Assembly: GCF_009765275.1 (NCBI RefSeq)
Contig: NZ_VOPH01000001.1
Span: 558,001-622,000, forward strand
Length of the DNA: 64,000 bases
Direction: 5' to 3'
Source: Chachezhania sediminis
Lineage (GTDB): Bacteria > Pseudomonadota > Alphaproteobacteria > Rhodobacterales > Rhodobacteraceae
Shown: positions 24,094 to 32,267 of the stretch, one piece after another
Numbering within the stretch: the first letter of the stretch is position 1
How the letters are laid out: every line of letters begins with the position of its first letter
Notes under the pieces: generated by a model
Seen by the model: the letters and a program-made list of their open reading frames with translations, nothing else
What the model was told of the DNA's origin: nothing
Databases searched by the model: none
Translations under genes and position numbers: made by a program

Positions 24094-24882
24094 ATGTACA
24101 ACTTCGATTTCCAGCGCGCCGCAAGTGTGGCCGACGCCGTCGCCGCCCTGCAGGACGAGGACGCCCAGGCCCTGGGCGGCGGGCAAACCCTGATCCCGAC
24201 GCTGAAGGCCCGCCTGGCCCAGCCGACGACCCTGGTGTCCCTGACCGGGATCCCGGAAATGCTGGGCGTGACCGTCACGGACGGCGCCGTCACCATCGGC
24301 GGGGCCACCACCCATGCCAAGGTCGCCGCGGAAACCGCCACCACCTATCCCGCCCTGTCGGCGCTGGCCGGCGGGATCGGCGATCCGGCAGTCCGCAACC
24401 GCGGCACCATCGGCGGATCGCTGGCCAACAACGACCCGGCCGCCTGTTATCCCGCTGCCGCGCTGGGATCCGGCGCGACCATCGTCACCGACAAGCGCGA
24501 GATCGCGGCCGACGATTACTTCCAGGGCATGTTCGCCACCGCGCTGGACGAAGGCGAGATCGTCACCGCCGTCCGGTTCCCGGTGCCGGAAAAGGCGACC
24601 TACCAGAAGTTCATCCAACCGGCGTCGCGTTTCGCGCTGGTGGGGGTGTTCCTGGCAAAATATGCAGACGGCTTCCGCGTGGCGGTCACCGGAGCATCCG
24701 AAGACGGCGTGTTCCGCTGGACAGAGGCCGAGGAAGCGCTGGCCAAGGATTTCCGCGCCGATGCGCTGATGGATCTGCACATCCTGCCCGACAACATGAT
24801 CGGCGACATCCATGGCACCAAGGCCTATCGTGCCCATCTGGTGCGGGTGATGACCCAGCGCGCGGTCGAGGCGCTGCTCTGA
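24094..24882 (+). CDS. coxM: CO dehydrogenase-type FAD-binding (medium) subunit
   Basis: A 262-residue FAD subunit. It binds FAD through LGGGQTLIPTLKARL and RGTIGGSLANNDPAACYPA, and the C-terminal CO-deh flavoprotein domain ends in GTKAYRAHLVRVMTQRAVEAL. AGGAGAG precedes the ATG. The gene is intact and keeps a normal reading frame, yet the catalytic molybdenum subunit coxL is nowhere in the window. Either coxL has been lost or it lies elsewhere. Confidence 0.93.
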   Translation: MYNFDFQRAASVADAVAALQDEDAQALGGGQTLIPTLKARLAQPTTLVSLTGIPEMLGVTVTDGAVTIGGATTHAKVAAETATTYPALSALAGGIGDPAVRNRGTIGGSLANNDPAACYPAAALGSGATIVTDKREIAADDYFQGMFATALDEGEIVTAVRFPVPEKATYQKFIQPASRFALVGVFLAKYADGFRVAVTGASEDGVFRWTEAEEALAKDFRADALMDLHILPDNMIGDIHGTKAYRAHLVRVMTQRAVEALL

Positions 24883-24919
24883 CAGGATCGGCGCCAGTTG
24901 GCCGACCGCCACTGGCGCC

Positions 24920-24933
24920 TTGATCTGAATCAA
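24920..24933. promoter_or_regulatory. FNR-type box upstream of the phasin gene
   Basis: TTGATCTGAATCAA matches the FNR/FnrL consensus TTGAT-N4-ATCAA perfectly, with one more matching base at each end. It is centred about 58 bp before the phasin ATG, which suggests oxygen control of the phasin gene (inference). Confidence 0.65.
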
Positions 24934-24948
24934 GGACACCCCGATCAT

Positions 24949-24968
24949 GTATGCGACGTTCAGCATAC
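24949..24968. promoter_or_regulatory. Inverted repeat between FNR box and phasin start
   Basis: GTATGC (24949-24954) and GCATAC (24963-24968) are perfect 6-bp arms with an 8-bp spacer. It may be an operator, for example for a PHB-responsive repressor such as PhaR, but no motif comparison was possible. Confidence 0.35.
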
Positions 24969-24984
24969 AACCTTGGGGGAATCC

Positions 24985-25341
24985 ATGACCGACTCGAAGT
25001 CCAACCCAGCAGCCGACGCCGCCGAGACCTTCCGCAAGATGCAGTCCATCGGGCTGAAATCAATGGGACAGATGGGCAGCGCCTTCGGTGCCGACTGGTT
25101 CGAACAGCTCAGCAGCTACAATGCCGAGGTAATGGGCTTCATCGCCGAGCGCGTGAAGACCGACATGGCCTTTCAGCAAGCGGTGCTGCAATGCCGCGAC
25201 CCGGCCGAATTCCATACCCTGCAGGCCGAATTCATCCAGACCGCCATCGAACAGTACACCGCCGAAACCGGCAAGCTGGTCGAAATCGGCACCAAGATGA
25301 TGACGCCGGTGCTGAAAACGAGCGAAAAGGCGGCCGAATAA
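24985..25341 (+). CDS. Phasin family protein
   Basis: A 118-residue, mostly helical amphipathic protein with no cysteine-rich or membrane segment. The pattern SIGLKSMGQMGSAFGADWFEQLSSYNAEVMGF and the AEFIQTAIEQYTAETGKL region fit phasin domains that coat polyhydroxyalkanoate granules. No phaC or phaR gene is in the window. GGGGGA precedes the ATG. A perfect FNR box upstream and a terminator downstream make it a single-gene unit. Confidence 0.82.
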   Translation: MTDSKSNPAADAAETFRKMQSIGLKSMGQMGSAFGADWFEQLSSYNAEVMGFIAERVKTDMAFQQAVLQCRDPAEFHTLQAEFIQTAIEQYTAETGKLVEIGTKMMTPVLKTSEKAAE

Positions 25342-25379
25342 GGTCGCCGGGATCCTGCTGACCCCGCAGCTCTGACACA

Positions 25380-25406
25380 GGCCGGCCCCCGGGGCCGGCC
25401 CTTTTT
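25380..25406 (+). terminator. Terminator after the phasin gene
   Basis: GGCCGGCCCC (25380-25389) pairs with GGGGCCGGCC (25391-25400) and is followed by CTTTTT, 39 bases after the stop. Confidence 0.8.
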
Positions 25407-25472
25407 CTGCGACCCGGCGGCGGCCGGCGTCGGATGCTTCGCTCTGCCGTCCGGGCCCGGCCGTCTCCTGCT

Positions 25473-25648
25473 GGCCGATTGTGTTGAAAAACTCCTTCGA
25501 TCCGCGTCGGCAGGCGCTGGACCAGAATTTTGTTCTGCCGGAGGTCGAATTTGCCTCCCGAACGGGGCACTATCCTCGCTGGCGAAAAAAAGCGTTCTGA
25601 AAATTCAGGCCGTTTTGAGCACGACCGAGTTTTTCAACACAATCGGCC
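25473..25648. mobile_element. MITE-like 176-bp element with perfect 22-bp terminal inverted repeats
   Basis: GGCCGATTGTGTTGAAAAAC plus TC (25473-25494) is repeated exactly in inverse at 25627-25648. The 132-bp interior has no gene and holds poly-A (GCGAAAAAAAGCG). Ends of the type TGTTGAAAAAC occur in IS5/IS1182-like elements, so this is probably an internally deleted insertion sequence. No clear target-site duplication is visible. It sits in the 346-bp gap between the phasin and tonB 3' ends. Confidence 0.75.
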
Positions 25649-25687
25649 CTTGCCAGACATCGGGATCTCTTGCCCCGGGGCGGGTGC

Positions 25688-26854
25688 CTACTGACCCTTG
25701 ATCTCGATCGTGAAGGACCGGCGCGCGCCGGCTGGCGGAACCGGGAAAGGTGCGGCCCGCCGAATCTGCTGCACCGCGAACCGGTCGAGTTCGGCCGAGC
25801 CGCTGGAGCGTGCGATGCTGATACCTTCCAGTGCGCCATTCGTGGCGATACGGAACGACACCCTCGCGCCGCCGCGAATCGATACCCTGCCCCGCTTGGC
25901 CCGGGCAATCGCGCGGTAGACCTTGCCGGGATAGTTCGAGGCCGCGGCGTTGCCTGTCGAATTGGCCGCGGATTGCGCGGTGGCCCCTGCCCCTGCGGAT
26001 GCCTGCCTGGTCCCCTGCGTCGTCCCCTTGTTCGCCGTCCGCGTCTGGTTGTTGCCCCGCGGCGCGGCCTTGGGCTGGGACTTCGGTTCCTCCTTGCGGA
26101 CGACCTCCGGCTCTGGCGGCACCTGTGGGCGGACAGGCGGCGTGACCTTGGCCACGTCGGCCAGGTTTTCCGGCAGCGGTTCGGGCTCGGGCTCGGGCTC
26201 GACGACCTCTTCCGGTTCCACGGCCTCGGCGACTTCGGGTTCCACCTTCACCGGCTCCACCTTCTCGGGTGCCACGGCCTCCGGGGCCTCCGGCACCGGC
26301 TGCGCGGTCTTTACCGGGACAACCGGATCCGGCTGTTCCGCCGGAACGGCGGATTGCAGCGCCAGGACAGGGCGCTCTGCCTTCTCGGTCGGGGCCTGTT
26401 CCAGGACCTCGGCCCTGCCTTCGGCCATCGCGATCTCGGCCTCGGGCTCTTCGGCCATGGGCACGGGATCGGTTGCAACCTGCCGGGTCGGCTCTGCCGT
26501 CTCGGTCTCTTCGATCTCGACCGGTTCGGCCTCCTGCGCCACCACCTTCTCGGTCCGCTCCACCTCGGGCTTCTGGGTACGCTCCGGGTGGACGGGTTCG
26601 ACCTTTTCCGCCATCTTCTCGGGCTTTTCGCGGGGTTGGGGTTCCGGCTCCACAGCCTTCTGGACGTCGGCTTCCTCGGGCGTGTGAGTGCCCACGGCCA
26701 GGTCGGCGAAGGCGCTGCCCAGGGCCGCGGTGGCGACGGTGCCGCCTTCCATCTCGACCGGTTCGGGGCCGGTGCCCAGGCTCAGACCGCCAAGGTGCAT
26801 GGCCACGGCCGTGGCGACCGCGGCCCCTGCGATGGGTACGGATCGCGGGATCAT
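25688..26854 (-). CDS. tonB: TonB-family energy transducer
   Basis: A 388-residue TonB-like protein. It has a single N-terminal anchor (VPIAGAAVATAVAMHLGGLSL), a very long Glu/Pro/Val-rich periplasmic stretch (about 60-270), a basic, Asn/Thr/Ala-rich linker, and a C-terminal TonB domain: SNYPGKVYRAIARAKRG, GARVSFRIATNGALEGISIA, and FPVPPAGARRSFTIEIKGQ. It transmits proton-motive force from ExbB/ExbD to the haem receptor. Start overlaps the upstream exbD stop by four bases (ATGA). Confidence 0.9.
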   Translation of the reverse strand: MIPRSVPIAGAAVATAVAMHLGGLSLGTGPEPVEMEGGTVATAALGSAFADLAVGTHTPEEADVQKAVEPEPQPREKPEKMAEKVEPVHPERTQKPEVERTEKVVAQEAEPVEIEETETAEPTRQVATDPVPMAEEPEAEIAMAEGRAEVLEQAPTEKAERPVLALQSAVPAEQPDPVVPVKTAQPVPEAPEAVAPEKVEPVKVEPEVAEAVEPEEVVEPEPEPEPLPENLADVAKVTPPVRPQVPPEPEVVRKEEPKSQPKAAPRGNNQTRTANKGTTQGTRQASAGAGATAQSAANSTGNAAASNYPGKVYRAIARAKRGRVSIRGGARVSFRIATNGALEGISIARSSGSAELDRFAVQQIRRAAPFPVPPAGARRSFTIEIKGQ

Positions 26855-27240
26855 TGCAGTTCCCTTTCAGAAACGATCAGGACACGGCCGGCCCCGGCCA
26901 CCTGCAACGCCCGGCCCGTGGCGACCAGCCTTGCCGCTGGCAGGGCGCGGTCGGGCACAATGCGGACATTGGCGCGCTGCGCCTCGTCCAGGCCGGCCAT
27001 GTAGGCGGCGGCATCGACCACCGCGTCGCCGCGATAGAACATGGCGCCGTCGGCACGGATCACCAGCGCATCGGGCGGCGGCGCGTTTTCCAGATCCGCC
27101 GTATCGACAAGCTTCACGTCCTTGTCCAGCGGCGGCGCCATCGTGCCGGCGATCATGAAGAAGACGAGCATCAGGAACACCACGTTGATCAGCGCGATGG
27201 TCGGCTCCCCTCCCGACCGGGTGCGGGGCATGATCCTCAT
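26851..27240 (-). CDS. ExbD-like protein with Asn in place of the membrane Asp
   Basis: A 129-residue ExbD/TolR-type protein: short basic N-terminus, one membrane helix (IALINVVFLMLVFFMIAG) and a periplasmic domain. The essential Asp of ExbD lies at residue 19 in the companion protein, whereas here residue 19 is Asn (codon AAC). This Asp is the proton-translocating residue in E. coli ExbD, so this paralogue may not conduct protons and may form an asymmetric dimer with the second ExbD. It lies between the canonical exbD and tonB. Confidence 0.88.
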   Translation of the reverse strand: MRIMPRTRSGGEPTIALINVVFLMLVFFMIAGTMAPPLDKDVKLVDTADLENAPPPDALVIRADGAMFYRGDAVVDAAAYMAGLDEAQRANVRIVPDRALPAARLVATGRALQVAGAGRVLIVSERELQ

Positions 27241-27244
27241 GGGC

Positions 27245-27640
27245 CTACCCCAGCACCGTGATCGACAGGCCCGGCAGCCCCGCCAGGGCGTTCAGCACCG
27301 ACAGCACGTCGACCAGCCGTTGGGAAGTGACGTCCTTCCCGGCCGAGATCAGGAGACGCGTGGGCTTTTCGGCCGCGGTCACCTTCACGTTGCCGGCCAG
27401 CGCCCCCAGCTCGGTCGGCTGGCCGTTCACCAGCAGCCGGTCCTCGGACAGCGACAGGAAGACCGTCGCCACTTCGGCCGCCGACCCCGGCGCCGCATTG
27501 CCGCCGGCGGCCGACAGCTCCAGCTCCGAATAGCGCGAGAAGGTCGAGGTCAGCATGAAGAACAGCAGAAGCAGGAAGATGACGTCGATCAACGACGTCA
27601 TCGACACCCGCCCCCGCCGCCTGCGTGTGTCAGACAGCAT
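27245..27640 (-). CDS. exbD: ExbD (canonical)
   Basis: A 131-residue ExbD with N-terminal basic segment (RRRRGRVSM), a membrane helix SLIDVIFLLLLFFMLTSTF with the essential Asp at residue 19, and a periplasmic domain. It uses proton-motive force with ExbB to drive TonB. It overlaps exbB by 11 bases and ends four bases before the next exbD-like gene, so the three proton-channel genes are translated as a unit. Confidence 0.92.
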   Translation of the reverse strand: MLSDTRRRRGRVSMTSLIDVIFLLLLFFMLTSTFSRYSELELSAAGGNAAPGSAAEVATVFLSLSEDRLLVNGQPTELGALAGNVKVTAAEKPTRLLISAGKDVTSQRLVDVLSVLNALAGLPGLSITVLG

Positions 27641-28307
27641 GGCGCATCCCCGGCCGGGCCGCCGCCACGACATTGGTTTCGGCCGAGGCCGGCGCAAAGA
27701 CCGTGCGCAGCAGCCTGTTGGCCAGCACCCGGTCGCGCCGCAGCCGCGCATCGAGCCAGGTCAGCAGAAGCGAGGTCGGCATCGCCACGGCCAGCCCCGC
27801 CGCGGTGGTCAATAGCGCCACCCAGATGCCACCGGCCAGCATCGACGGATCGACCGAATTGCCCGCACCCTGCAGCGTGCGGAAAGCGTCGATCATGCCC
27901 AGGACGGTGCCGAACAGACCCATCAGCGGCGCCAGCTGCGCGATGATGTCCAGAAGGCCAAGCCCCGATTCCAGCTTGCCGAACCGCGCTTCGGCCTCGG
28001 CATCGGCGCGGTCGGCGGCAAGATCGCCCGACGCGGCCTGGTCGAGTGCGCGAAGCACCACCGGCCCCAGATACCCGCGCGAGGCTTCGGCCAGCGTATA
28101 GGCCCGCACGCGGTCGCCCGCGTCCCAGGCCTCGACCGCGGCGGTCACATGGGTGTGCCGGCCCACGCCCGCGGCCCGGAACTGCCACAGCTTGTAGATC
28201 ACGACGGCCGCCGTCACGATCGAGACGACGAACAGCACCAGGACGACGGGACCGCCCAGGTCGTACAGCCCGACCACGGCGTCGGTTACAAAGGTCACAG
28301 GATTCAT
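27630..28307 (-). CDS. exbB: ExbB proton-channel protein
   Basis: A 225-residue MotA/TolQ/ExbB-type protein with three predicted membrane helices: GPVVLVLFVVSIVTAAVVIYKLW near the start, then LAPLMGLFGTVLGMIDAF and IWVALLTTAAGLAVAMPTSLLL, which carry the family signature. The cytoplasmic loop lies between the first two. It overlaps the upstream gene of unknown function by four bases. The order is unknown-exbB-exbD-exbD-like-tonB. Confidence 0.92.
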   Translation of the reverse strand: MNPVTFVTDAVVGLYDLGGPVVLVLFVVSIVTAAVVIYKLWQFRAAGVGRHTHVTAAVEAWDAGDRVRAYTLAEASRGYLGPVVLRALDQAASGDLAADRADAEAEARFGKLESGLGLLDIIAQLAPLMGLFGTVLGMIDAFRTLQGAGNSVDPSMLAGGIWVALLTTAAGLAVAMPTSLLLTWLDARLRRDRVLANRLLRTVFAPASAETNVVAAARPGMRHAV

Positions 28308-28762
28308 CCGATCAGCTCCGTTCCGGCGACGCGGCTGTTCAGGTCCAGCCCGTCGGTGCAGGCACCGGCGTCGACGCCGTCGCCCGTGCAGGTTTCCGCC
28401 CCGTTGATCAGGATGCGGGAAATGTCGCCGCAGCCTTTCCCCGGAAAGGCAAATTGGCGCACGCGGGGTCGGCCCGCGGGCAGCGTTTCGAAATCCAGCA
28501 GCGTCAGCTGGCTGACCGCACCGGACGCATCGAACAGCACCACTTCGTAGACCGCACTGTCGATGTCGGCCGACATCCCGTTCTGCGCCAGGAAGCTGAG
28601 CAGGCAGGATCGCTCGCGGTCCTGCGCGGCAGAGAGTTCCAGGGTGATGCCGCGGCCCTCCTGCGCGGCACCGGCGGTGGGCAGGGTCGTGGCCGCAGCG
28701 CCCAGGGCCGCAATCATCGCCGCCAGCCGGTGGCGCAGGGTCTTCGGTCGGATCTGTGTCAT
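28304..28762 (-). CDS. Secreted protein of unknown function in the haem operon
   Basis: A 152-residue exported protein: signal peptide MTQIRPKTLRHRLAAMIAAL then AAATTLPTAGAAQ. The mature part starts ITLELSAAQDRERSCLLSFLAQNG and has five cysteines, with a C-terminal cluster GCGDI, CTGDG and ACTDG. I do not recognise the family. GAGGGA precedes the ATG and the stop overlaps exbB by four bases, so it is transcribed with the haem-receptor energising genes. A periplasmic accessory role in haem uptake is plausible. Confidence 0.7.
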   Translation of the reverse strand: MTQIRPKTLRHRLAAMIAALGAAATTLPTAGAAQEGRGITLELSAAQDRERSCLLSFLAQNGMSADIDSAVYEVVLFDASGAVSQLTLLDFETLPAGRPRVRQFAFPGKGCGDISRILINGAETCTGDGVDAGACTDGLDLNSRVAGTELIG

Positions 28763-28806
28763 TTCGTGCGGTCCCTCTATTGGCTCGGCGCTTTGCTTGC
28801 GGTGTT

Positions 28807-30903
28807 TCAGAACAGCTTCGAGACGGTCAGTTTGACCGTACGGCCCGGGGACATCCGGGTCGACAATGCCGTCTGGTAGGCCTTGTCGAAGATGTTCTCG
28901 ACCCCCAGCCGCACTTCGGTGCCTTCCAGAAGGCCGTCCTGCGGCTTGTAGGTGACACGGAAGTTGTTCACCCCGAAGCCCGGAGTATGGACATCGTTGC
29001 GGTCGTCGACGGACCCGTTGGCCACCATTTCCCAGCTGACGTCCCAGGTCTTGTCGAAACGCTTGCCGACGGTCACCTGCGCGGAATGGGGCGGCTCTCC
29101 GCGCCAGGGCGTTTCGGTGCCCCGCGCGTCGGTCTCGGTGCCGTTGGCGATATTCGCGTTCACGTCGGTATAGAAACCCGACCCGTGGGCATAGGAGGCC
29201 TCGATCTCCACCCCTTCGGTCGCGACCTTGTCGAGGGAATAGCGCGTCGAACTGGTATAGGTGGTCACGTCCCACAACAGGGACTTGTAGGCATTGACCT
29301 TGAAGCGCAGCGCGTCGCCGTCGGAAAACAGGTCCATCCGGCTGAAGGAAAAGCCCGCCTCCCATGTCCGCGATCTCTCGGGCATGGTGGCATAGACCTC
29401 GTTGTTCAGGTCGTCGATGGGGGGCATGGACTCGGTATAGGCGGCGCTGGCGAAGATCGCGAAGCCGTTGTCGAAGGCATAGCGGGCCGAAATCCCGCCC
29501 ATGGGCGCCGTGTTGGTATAGCTGCCGTCATAGGGCAGCGTTTCGCCATCAGCGACATAGGACGTGCCCTTCAGGTCCTGATGTTCCCAGCGGAACGCCG
29601 GCGTCAGGGTGAAGTTGCCCATCCGGATTTCGTCCACCGCGAAGATCGCCACGCGCTTGTCGGTGCCGCCCGGCGCGGAATAGGCGTCGTCGCGCTGGCG
29701 CTGGCTGATGTCGATCCCTGCCCGCAATTCGTGCGAGATGCCCCCGGTGGTGAAATAGGACGTGTTCTTGGCCACCAGCCGCGTGGTGCGATAGCGCTGG
29801 TCGGCGTTCAGCAGGTCCGTGATCCAGTAGGGATCGCCCGGATACGATCCTTCGACATAGGACGAATCGATGGTCTGTTCCGAATAGGTCAGGTTGACGT
29901 CGACATTGACCAGATCGTTGCCGAACGCGCCGTACTGATAGCGCAGGCCGGTCATCTTGGTGTGGACGTCCCGGTCGACGTTGCCGAAATCCTCGACCGA
30001 GAAGCTGTCATAGGGCACGTCGCGTTCGGCCGAGGTGCTGTCGTTGTAGACGAAGGTCAGACTTTGGTCGCGGTTCTGGCCGAAGGTGTACTTTCCCTTC
30101 AGCACATAGGACGGCAGGGTAAAGGCGCTGTCGGCAATCCTGTCGCCCATCCCGTCGGTCTGGTCGCCCTGGCGGCGATAGGTATAGTTGAACAGGAATT
30201 CCAGGTTCTCGGTCGGTTGCCACGCCACGATCGAGGACGACACGAACCCCGGCCCGTTCGACGACGCCTGAAGCGTCTGGTTCAAGCGCCACCCGATCTC
30301 TCCGCCCGTGAAATCGGACGCGTCCTTGGTATCCATCAGCACCACGCCGCCGATGACGCCGGACCCGTATTCGAAGCTGCCGACGGTCCCGCGCAGAACC
30401 GTGACCTGCTTGTAAAGCGCGGGATCGGTGAACAGCTGGTTGCCGACGCGATAGATCTCCTCTGCCTGGGTATTGGCGCCGTCGATCTGCACCAGGACCT
30501 TATTGTCGGTGCCAAAGACCGAGTTCGCGCCATAGCCCCGGATGTTGATCCCCGACCCCTGCGGCGTGCTGCCGTTCACAAGCGTGACGCCCGGTACCGT
30601 GTCGATCAGTTCCGCCACTGTATTGGCCTGGCGGTCCTCGATCTCTTCTTCGTCGATGGTGGTCAGGGGCACGGCGGTGTCGGTCTGGATCTCGCGTTTC
30701 GATTCGCCCAGTTGCAGCGTGCCAAGGAACACCGCCGACGGGTCGCCCGGTACCAGACCGTCATCCGACAGGTCCTGCGCAAGGGCTTCCTCCGACAGGT
30801 CCTGCGCGAAGGCGGCGGGGGCAAAGACGCCGGGTGCGGCCGCGACCAGGGCCAGGACGGAAAGTCCCCAGTGTCGGAAATGTCGGCTGCGCGCGATGGC
30901 CAT
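28807..30903 (-). CDS. hmuR: TonB-dependent haem/haemoglobin receptor
   Basis: A 698-residue outer-membrane receptor. Signal peptide ends AFAQ. The plug domain carries GTLQLGESKREIQTDTAVPL, VAELIDTVPGVTL and GSGINIRGYG, and the barrel ends with the aromatic C-terminal strand VKLTVSKLF. Context with hmuSTUV shows haem as the ligand. Near the N-terminus, AQDLSEEAL is followed by AQDLSDDGL, a small in-frame duplication. AAGGGA lies eight bases before the ATG. The hmuSTUV operon is divergent. Confidence 0.9.
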   Translation of the reverse strand: MAIARSRHFRHWGLSVLALVAAAPGVFAPAAFAQDLSEEALAQDLSDDGLVPGDPSAVFLGTLQLGESKREIQTDTAVPLTTIDEEEIEDRQANTVAELIDTVPGVTLVNGSTPQGSGINIRGYGANSVFGTDNKVLVQIDGANTQAEEIYRVGNQLFTDPALYKQVTVLRGTVGSFEYGSGVIGGVVLMDTKDASDFTGGEIGWRLNQTLQASSNGPGFVSSSIVAWQPTENLEFLFNYTYRRQGDQTDGMGDRIADSAFTLPSYVLKGKYTFGQNRDQSLTFVYNDSTSAERDVPYDSFSVEDFGNVDRDVHTKMTGLRYQYGAFGNDLVNVDVNLTYSEQTIDSSYVEGSYPGDPYWITDLLNADQRYRTTRLVAKNTSYFTTGGISHELRAGIDISQRQRDDAYSAPGGTDKRVAIFAVDEIRMGNFTLTPAFRWEHQDLKGTSYVADGETLPYDGSYTNTAPMGGISARYAFDNGFAIFASAAYTESMPPIDDLNNEVYATMPERSRTWEAGFSFSRMDLFSDGDALRFKVNAYKSLLWDVTTYTSSTRYSLDKVATEGVEIEASYAHGSGFYTDVNANIANGTETDARGTETPWRGEPPHSAQVTVGKRFDKTWDVSWEMVANGSVDDRNDVHTPGFGVNNFRVTYKPQDGLLEGTEVRLGVENIFDKAYQTALSTRMSPGRTVKLTVSKLF

Positions 30904-31190
30904 GGATGCTGTCCCTTCATCAGAAGAAGGACCGGAGGGGCTGGCATCGTGCTGGCGCGGTCGTCATTGGGTGTCGTTTCAAGTCGCTGCATCGGATGAA
31001 TGCGCAACGACTGTCTTGTGCTGGCTACTAAAGCCGATTAAAACAGTCAACTATAAAGCGGCTTGGCATATATCCCAAGGAACGGTGCCCCGGCCGCCCA
31101 ATACGCCAGCGCATGTCCTGGCGGCCCCGAAGGCCGCATCAGAACACCCGAGCCAGCATTTCCCCCGTTACCGCGACAGCCGAGGCTCAG
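30904..31190. promoter_or_regulatory. Divergent hmuR/hmuS promoter region
   Basis: This gap must carry both promoters. A possible hmuR -35 is TTGACT on the minus strand (31045-31050) with a weak TAGCCA -10 (31022-31027, 17-bp spacing). The stretch 31025-31060 is AT-rich. I could not identify a clear iron-responsive (Irr, RirA or Fur) box. No gene is seen. Confidence 0.4.
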
Positions 31191-32267
31191 ATGACAGCAA
31201 CCTCTTCGCCGGACCGCCGGTCCCCTTCCGATATCCGCACCGCCAAGGCCGAAAACGGATCGCTGCGCGATCGCGACCTGGCCGCCAAGCTGGGGCTTAG
31301 CGAAGCTCAGCTTCTGGCCGTCGAAACGGGGCTGGGCGTGACCCGCATCGATGCGCATCCCGACCGTCTTATCCCCGCCCTGGCCGGTCTGGGCACGGTG
31401 ATGGCGCTGACCCGCAACGACAGCTGCGTCATCGAAAAGGATGGCGTTTATGAAAACTACCATTCCGGCGAACATGCCGCGATGGTGCTGACCGAAGAGA
31501 TCGACCTGCGCCTGTTCCCGAACCACTGGGTCACTGCCATGGCGGTCGAGCGCGAAACCGAAACCGGCGTGCGCCGGTCGATCCAGGTCTTCGACGCCGC
31601 GGGCGAGGCCGTTCACAAGGTCCACCTGCGCGAGGCTTCGAACCATGCGCACTGGGACACACTGGTTAAGGCGCTCGCCACGGGCGATCTGTCCCAGATG
31701 CTGGAGGTCCAGCCCGCCAAGGCGCCGGAGCCCGCGCTTGAAGTGCCCGAAAGGGCAGACCAGCTGCGTGCCGAATGGGCCGAAATGACGGATACCCACC
31801 AGTTCCTGAAGCTGACCCGCAAGCTGAAGATGAACCGCTTGGGCGCCTACCGCGTGGCCGGGGCGCCGCATGCCCGCCTGCTGTCCCCGTCCTGCGTCAC
31901 GCCGATGCTGGAAAAGGTGCGCGATGCCGGGACCGAGATCATGGTCTTCGTCGGCAATGCCGGCTGTATCGAGATCCACGGCGGTCCGATCCACACGCTG
32001 AAGGAAATGGGCCCCTGGCAGAATGTGCTGGACCCGGGTTTCAACCTTCACCTGCGGCAGGATCACATCGCCGAGGTCTGGGCGGTCGACAAGCCGACGC
32101 GGCGCGGCCCCGCCATCTCGGTCGAGGCCTTCGACGACCGTGGCGCGCTGATCTTCCAGATCTTCGGCCGCCGGACGGAAGCCCACGACCATCGCCCGGA
32201 ATGGAACGGCATCGTGGCCGACCTTCCCGAAGCCCCGGTTGCCGCCACCCAAGGAGAGACGGTCTGA
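31191..32267 (+). CDS. hmuS: Haemin-degrading/haem-chaperone protein
   Basis: A 358-residue cytoplasmic protein of the HmuS/ChuS/HemS family, which accepts imported haem and releases iron. Two homologous halves are visible: a first with VMALTRNDSCVIEKDGVYENY and a second with VFVGNAGCIEIHGGPIHTL, and the C-terminal half keeps HLRQDHIAEVWAVDKPTRRGP. Length is near the family norm (about 350). The ATG has GAGG upstream; longer in-frame starts lack this. It is the first gene of hmuSTUV, overlapping hmuT by one base. Confidence 0.93.
   Translation: MTATSSPDRRSPSDIRTAKAENGSLRDRDLAAKLGLSEAQLLAVETGLGVTRIDAHPDRLIPALAGLGTVMALTRNDSCVIEKDGVYENYHSGEHAAMVLTEEIDLRLFPNHWVTAMAVERETETGVRRSIQVFDAAGEAVHKVHLREASNHAHWDTLVKALATGDLSQMLEVQPAKAPEPALEVPERADQLRAEWAEMTDTHQFLKLTRKLKMNRLGAYRVAGAPHARLLSPSCVTPMLEKVRDAGTEIMVFVGNAGCIEIHGGPIHTLKEMGPWQNVLDPGFNLHLRQDHIAEVWAVDKPTRRGPAISVEAFDDRGALIFQIFGRRTEAHDHRPEWNGIVADLPEAPVAATQGETV

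Noticed and set aside
25349-25688. Protein-coding gene inside the MITE region
   Set aside because: The interior is only 132 bp and its frames show no domain or ribosome site.
28756-30999. 747-residue plus-strand frame opposite hmuR
   Set aside because: Antisense shadow of a clear TonB receptor gene; composition is typical of shadows (Val/Gly/Arg-rich) with no motif.
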